From Sphaerochaetaceae bacterium (lineage in GTDB: Bacteria > Spirochaetota > Spirochaetia > Sphaerochaetales > Sphaerochaetaceae): a stretch of 8,184 nt of DNA. The position numbers and the translations under genes were made by a program. A model generated the notes under the pieces. The model saw only the letters and a list, made by a program, of their open reading frames with translations. It ran no database searches and was not told where the DNA came from. Numbering within the stretch: the stretch's first letter is position 1; each line of letters opens with the position of its first letter. The stretch is from positions 1 through 8,184 of the forward strand of contig JALNVT010000109.1 of assembly GCA_023231265.1 (NCBI GenBank). Reading direction: 5' to 3'. This document shows, one piece after another, positions 6,300 to 8,184 of this stretch.

Positions 6300-6317
6300 C
6301 TTGTTGATCTCAACAAG
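6300..6317. repeat. 18-bp perfect inverted repeat after argD
   Basis: CTTGTTGA (6300-6307) and TCAACAAG (6310-6317) are perfect arms about a 2-nt centre, 7 nt past the argD stop. No T-tract follows on the plus strand. It may be an mRNA 3'-end hairpin upstream of the true terminator, or a protein-binding palindrome. Confidence 0.45.
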
Positions 6318-6332
6318 ATAATAAAACCTTAT

Positions 6333-6382
6333 GTTCTGCTTCAGAATTCGTAAATAGAATCTCTGTGGTAGAACTTTTTTTT
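6333..6382 (+). terminator. Intrinsic terminator of the argCJBD operon
   Basis: The strand folds into a long hairpin: 6333-6349 (GTTCTGCTTCAGAATTC) pairs with 6357-6374 (GAATCTCTGTGGTAGAAC). It has about 16 pairs including two G-U pairs, one T-T mismatch (6341/6366), one bulged C (6361) and a 7-nt loop. Eight T residues follow immediately (6375-6382). This is a textbook intrinsic terminator and separates the arg operon from the dehydrogenase unit. The opposite strand lacks a comparable tail, so it acts in one direction. Confidence 0.85.
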
Positions 6383-6545
6383 CTCTTTATTGGCCTATGG
6401 CAACTAAAAACAGCTGTTGTCGTGTTTTGCATTTTAATTGTCATCAATTGTCTTATGTTTTTGCATGTTTTATTTGTATCTTTGTTTATTAGAAAACAAA
6501 TTGAATATATTTTTGTAAATATATAAATACAAATAGGAAAACAAA
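6383..6545 (+). promoter_or_regulatory. Regulatory region before the dehydrogenase gene
   Basis: No gene is seen here. Repeated elements are TTTTGCAT at 6425-6432 and 6459-6466 (34 bp apart) enclosing AATTGTC at 6436-6442 and 6446-6452 (10 bp apart, one helical turn). Upstream lie the palindrome AACAGCTGTT (6409-6418) and a weak 6-bp hairpin (6399-6404/6416-6421). A possible promoter is TTGTTT (6482-6487), 18 nt, TATATT (6506-6511). An alternative is TTGAAT (6501-6506), 15 nt, TATAAA (6522-6527). AGGA at 6535-6538 is the ribosome site for the ATG at 6546. The repeats are candidate sites for the AraC-type regulator encoded two genes on; this is inference. Confidence 0.4.
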
Positions 6546-7379
6546 ATGACAAAAAATGATAACAGCAGCAAGGTAGTTCTTGTGACCGGAGCAAGCTCTG
6601 GAATTGGGTATGAAGTTGCACTTCAATTGAAAGCTAAAAACTTCATAGTTTATGGAGCAGCTAGAAGAGCAGATAAACTCAAAGTTCTTGAAGATAGAGG
6701 AATAAAGACAGTTATATTGGATGTTACAGATGAAGATTCAATGAACAGCTGTGTCGATACAATTGTTAAGAAAGAAGGCAAGATAGATATTCTCATCAAC
6801 AATGCAGGATATGGTTCATATGGTGCAGTGGAAGATGTTGAAATCGATGAGGCAAGACGTCAGTTTGAGGTCAACCTATTTGGATTGGCATCTCTGACTC
6901 AGAAGGTACTTCCTTACATGAGAGATAATCATTTTGGTAGAATCATAAACACATCCTCAATGGGCGGAAAGGCTCACACAAAATTTGGAGCTTGGTATCA
7001 TGCAACAAAATTTGCTGTTGAGGGGTTCTCAGATTGCCTGAGAATAGAGACCAAGGAATTTGGTGTTGATGTTGTTTTGGTTGAGCCTGGAATGATAAGA
7101 ACAAACTGGGGCATGATTGCAGCAGATAATCTTAAAAAAACAAGTTCCAACGGAGCATATGCCAAGCAGGCAGAAAAGTATGCAAAGAATTTTAGAAAAT
7201 CATACACGAGTAAGAGATTGACTGGACCTGCTAGGGTTGCACAGGAATATGTAAAAGCCTGCACAGCTAGAAAACCAAAGACCCGCTATTTAGTTGGAAC
7301 ATTCTCACATTCTCTTATATTCTTCAGAAGAATACTCACCGATCGAATGTATGACAGAATAATTGCTTCAGCAATTTGA
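6546..7379 (+). CDS. Short-chain dehydrogenase/reductase (classical SDR)
   Basis: This 277-residue protein is a classical SDR oxidoreductase, probably cytoplasmic. The cofactor motif is TGASSGIG (14-21). Two arginines after the second strand (AARRADKL, 38-45) favour NADP(H). NNAG is at 85-88, and the catalytic set is N110, S138 (in NTSSMGG), Y151 and K155 (YHATK, 151-155), followed by PG (181-182). Length and the extended tail (about 190-277, rich in basic residues) fit the subgroup often annotated as oxidoreductase or ketoacyl/retinol-like SDR; the substrate cannot be read from sequence. The ATG at 6546 has AGGA 7 nt upstream. The stop is 8 nt before the AraC-type regulator, so the two are probably cotranscribed. 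A 6-bp hairpin with a TTCA loop (7361-7376) lies across the last codons. Confidence 0.93.
   Translation: MTKNDNSSKVVLVTGASSGIGYEVALQLKAKNFIVYGAARRADKLKVLEDRGIKTVILDVTDEDSMNSCVDTIVKKEGKIDILINNAGYGSYGAVEDVEIDEARRQFEVNLFGLASLTQKVLPYMRDNHFGRIINTSSMGGKAHTKFGAWYHATKFAVEGFSDCLRIETKEFGVDVVLVEPGMIRTNWGMIAADNLKKTSSNGAYAKQAEKYAKNFRKSYTSKRLTGPARVAQEYVKACTARKPKTRYLVGTFSHSLIFFRRILTDRMYDRIIASAI
7361..7376 (+). repeat. Small hairpin at the SDR-regulator junction
   Basis: AATTGC (7361-7366) and GCAATT (7371-7376) are perfect arms around a TTCA loop. They end directly before the SDR stop codon and the GAGGT ribosome site of the next gene. The hairpin could modulate translation of the regulator, but it lies in coding sequence and may be coincidental. 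Confidence 0.3.
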
Positions 7380-7387
7380 GGTAATTG

Positions 7388-8184
7388 ATGAAGAACTTGT
7401 TTGTTATTGAAAAGAACCAGTTGAAGCTTATATCGAATCTTGGAATCAGTCAGGAACTTCTTGTGAAGAAATTGAATCTTCCTGATGTGTTTCAAGATGA
7501 TGATGCTCTGTCTGTTAAAATTGATCAGTACACTGAAATAATGAATTACATGAGTGATGTATCAAGTGATGATGTCATTAAAGATTTTGCAGATATAGAC
7601 AAACACATGATGTTTGTTCCATCTCTGTTTGCATCAATGTGTGCTAAAAATGGACTGGAAGCTCTAAAACGCCTGTCTCACTATAAAAGACTGGTTGGAC
7701 CTTATAGGTTGAACATAAGCGAGAGTGAGGACATCCTGAGTGCAGTATTGGTCTACGATGACAATAAAACGGTTGTACCTTATTTCACAATTTTCATGGA
7801 GCTGACTCTAATTGTTGGGTTGATCAGAAAAGCAACCTGTTTGGATGTTGTTCCTCTTGAGATTGAGAGCATATATGAATGCAGAAGTGATGCTTTTGAA
7901 GAGTATTTCAAAATCAAACCACAGAAGGGGTTTGAGTGCAAAATTTCATTCAGAATGGAGGACCTCAAAGAGCCTTTCTTGACATCCAACAACACCATGT
8001 GGAGATATCTTGAACCTGAACTCAACAAACGACTTAGAGAGCTATCAAATTCCACATCCACTTCATCTGGTGTAAGTGATTCTCTTCTCCTATCAATTCC
8101 CGCAGGAAATGGTACGATTGAGAAGGTATCTCATTCATTGAATATGAGTGTGAGAACACTTCAGAGGAAGTTGAAGGAAGAGGG
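7388..8184 (+). CDS. AraC-family transcriptional regulator, OruR-like (3' end outside the window)
   Basis: The frame opens at ATG 7388 and runs without a stop to the window edge (265 complete codons). GAGGT (7378-7382), overlapping the SDR stop codon, lies 5 nt before the ATG. The N-terminal two-thirds resembles the ligand-binding region of OruR/ArgR-type AraC regulators (family arabinose-binding-like domain); the match is moderate and by general pattern. The C-terminal end starts the AraC DNA-binding domain: TIEKVSHSLNMSVRTLQRKL (243-262), the first helix-turn-helix with the typical S-x-RTLQRKL recognition helix. Family members are about 330-340 residues, so roughly 70 residues with the second helix-turn-helix are missing from view. 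Placement next to the SDR gene suggests it controls that gene and itself. The ligand is unknown. Confidence 0.88.
   Translation, partial: MKNLFVIEKNQLKLISNLGISQELLVKKLNLPDVFQDDDALSVKIDQYTEIMNYMSDVSSDDVIKDFADIDKHMMFVPSLFASMCAKNGLEALKRLSHYKRLVGPYRLNISESEDILSAVLVYDDNKTVVPYFTIFMELTLIVGLIRKATCLDVVPLEIESIYECRSDAFEEYFKIKPQKGFECKISFRMEDLKEPFLTSNNTMWRYLEPELNKRLRELSNSTSTSSGVSDSLLLSIPAGNGTIEKVSHSLNMSVRTLQRKLKEE

Noticed and set aside
6310..6621. Minus-strand frame of 103 codons between argD and the SDR gene
   Set aside because: It runs through the arg terminator and promoter region, overlaps the SDR start, and its product shows no domain or ribosome site.
7780..8061. Minus-strand frame of 93 codons inside the AraC-type regulator
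   Set aside because: It is a shadow of a coding frame with clear protein resemblance.

Overview
The window is AT-rich, with the lowest GC in the intergenic stretches. It looks like a low-GC Gram-positive bacterium (Bacillota, clostridial or erysipelotrichial type). This rests on strong AGGAG-type ribosome binding sites, two hairpin-plus-U-tract terminators, sigma-A-like promoter hexamers, AGA-rich codon use, a DUF3793/flavodoxin pair and an argCJBD gene order. The taxon is an inference; no rRNA or other marker gene is present.

Layout. (1) Positions 19-1210 hold a two-gene operon: a promoter overlapped by a near-perfect palindrome, a DUF3793 protein, a short-chain flavodoxin overlapping it by 4 nt, and a strong terminator. 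(2) Positions 1215-1394 on the minus strand encode a previously hidden 59-residue membrane protein with an excellent ribosome binding site. It converges on the flavodoxin gene and diverges from the arginine operon. (3) Positions 1395-1736 are noncoding and regulatory, with candidate divergent promoters and several matches to the ArgR operator (ARG box). (4) Positions 1737-6292 encode argC, argJ, argB and argD, followed by a long hairpin and U8 terminator ending at 6382. The argC-argJ gap is unusually long (182 bp) and contains a symmetric nested inverted repeat. (5) Positions 6546 to the window end hold a short-chain dehydrogenase and, 8 nt downstream, an AraC-family regulator cut off by the window edge.

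How the genes work together. ArgB, ArgC and ArgD catalyse the second, third and fourth steps of ornithine synthesis from glutamate (phosphorylation, reduction, transamination of N-acetylglutamate). ArgJ then moves the acetyl group from N-acetylornithine back to glutamate, giving the cyclic pathway. ArgB has the N-terminal helix typical of arginine-inhibited kinases, and ARG-box-like sites precede argC, so control at both enzyme and transcription level is likely. The DUF3793-flavodoxin pair resembles an iron-limitation electron-transfer unit. The dehydrogenase and AraC regulator probably form a separate self-contained unit of unknown substrate.

No mobile element, CRISPR array, tRNA or rRNA was seen. 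The most notable items are the palindrome at 42-74, the unannotated small membrane protein, the ARG-box cluster with repeated 32-bp spacing, and the structured argC-argJ gap.
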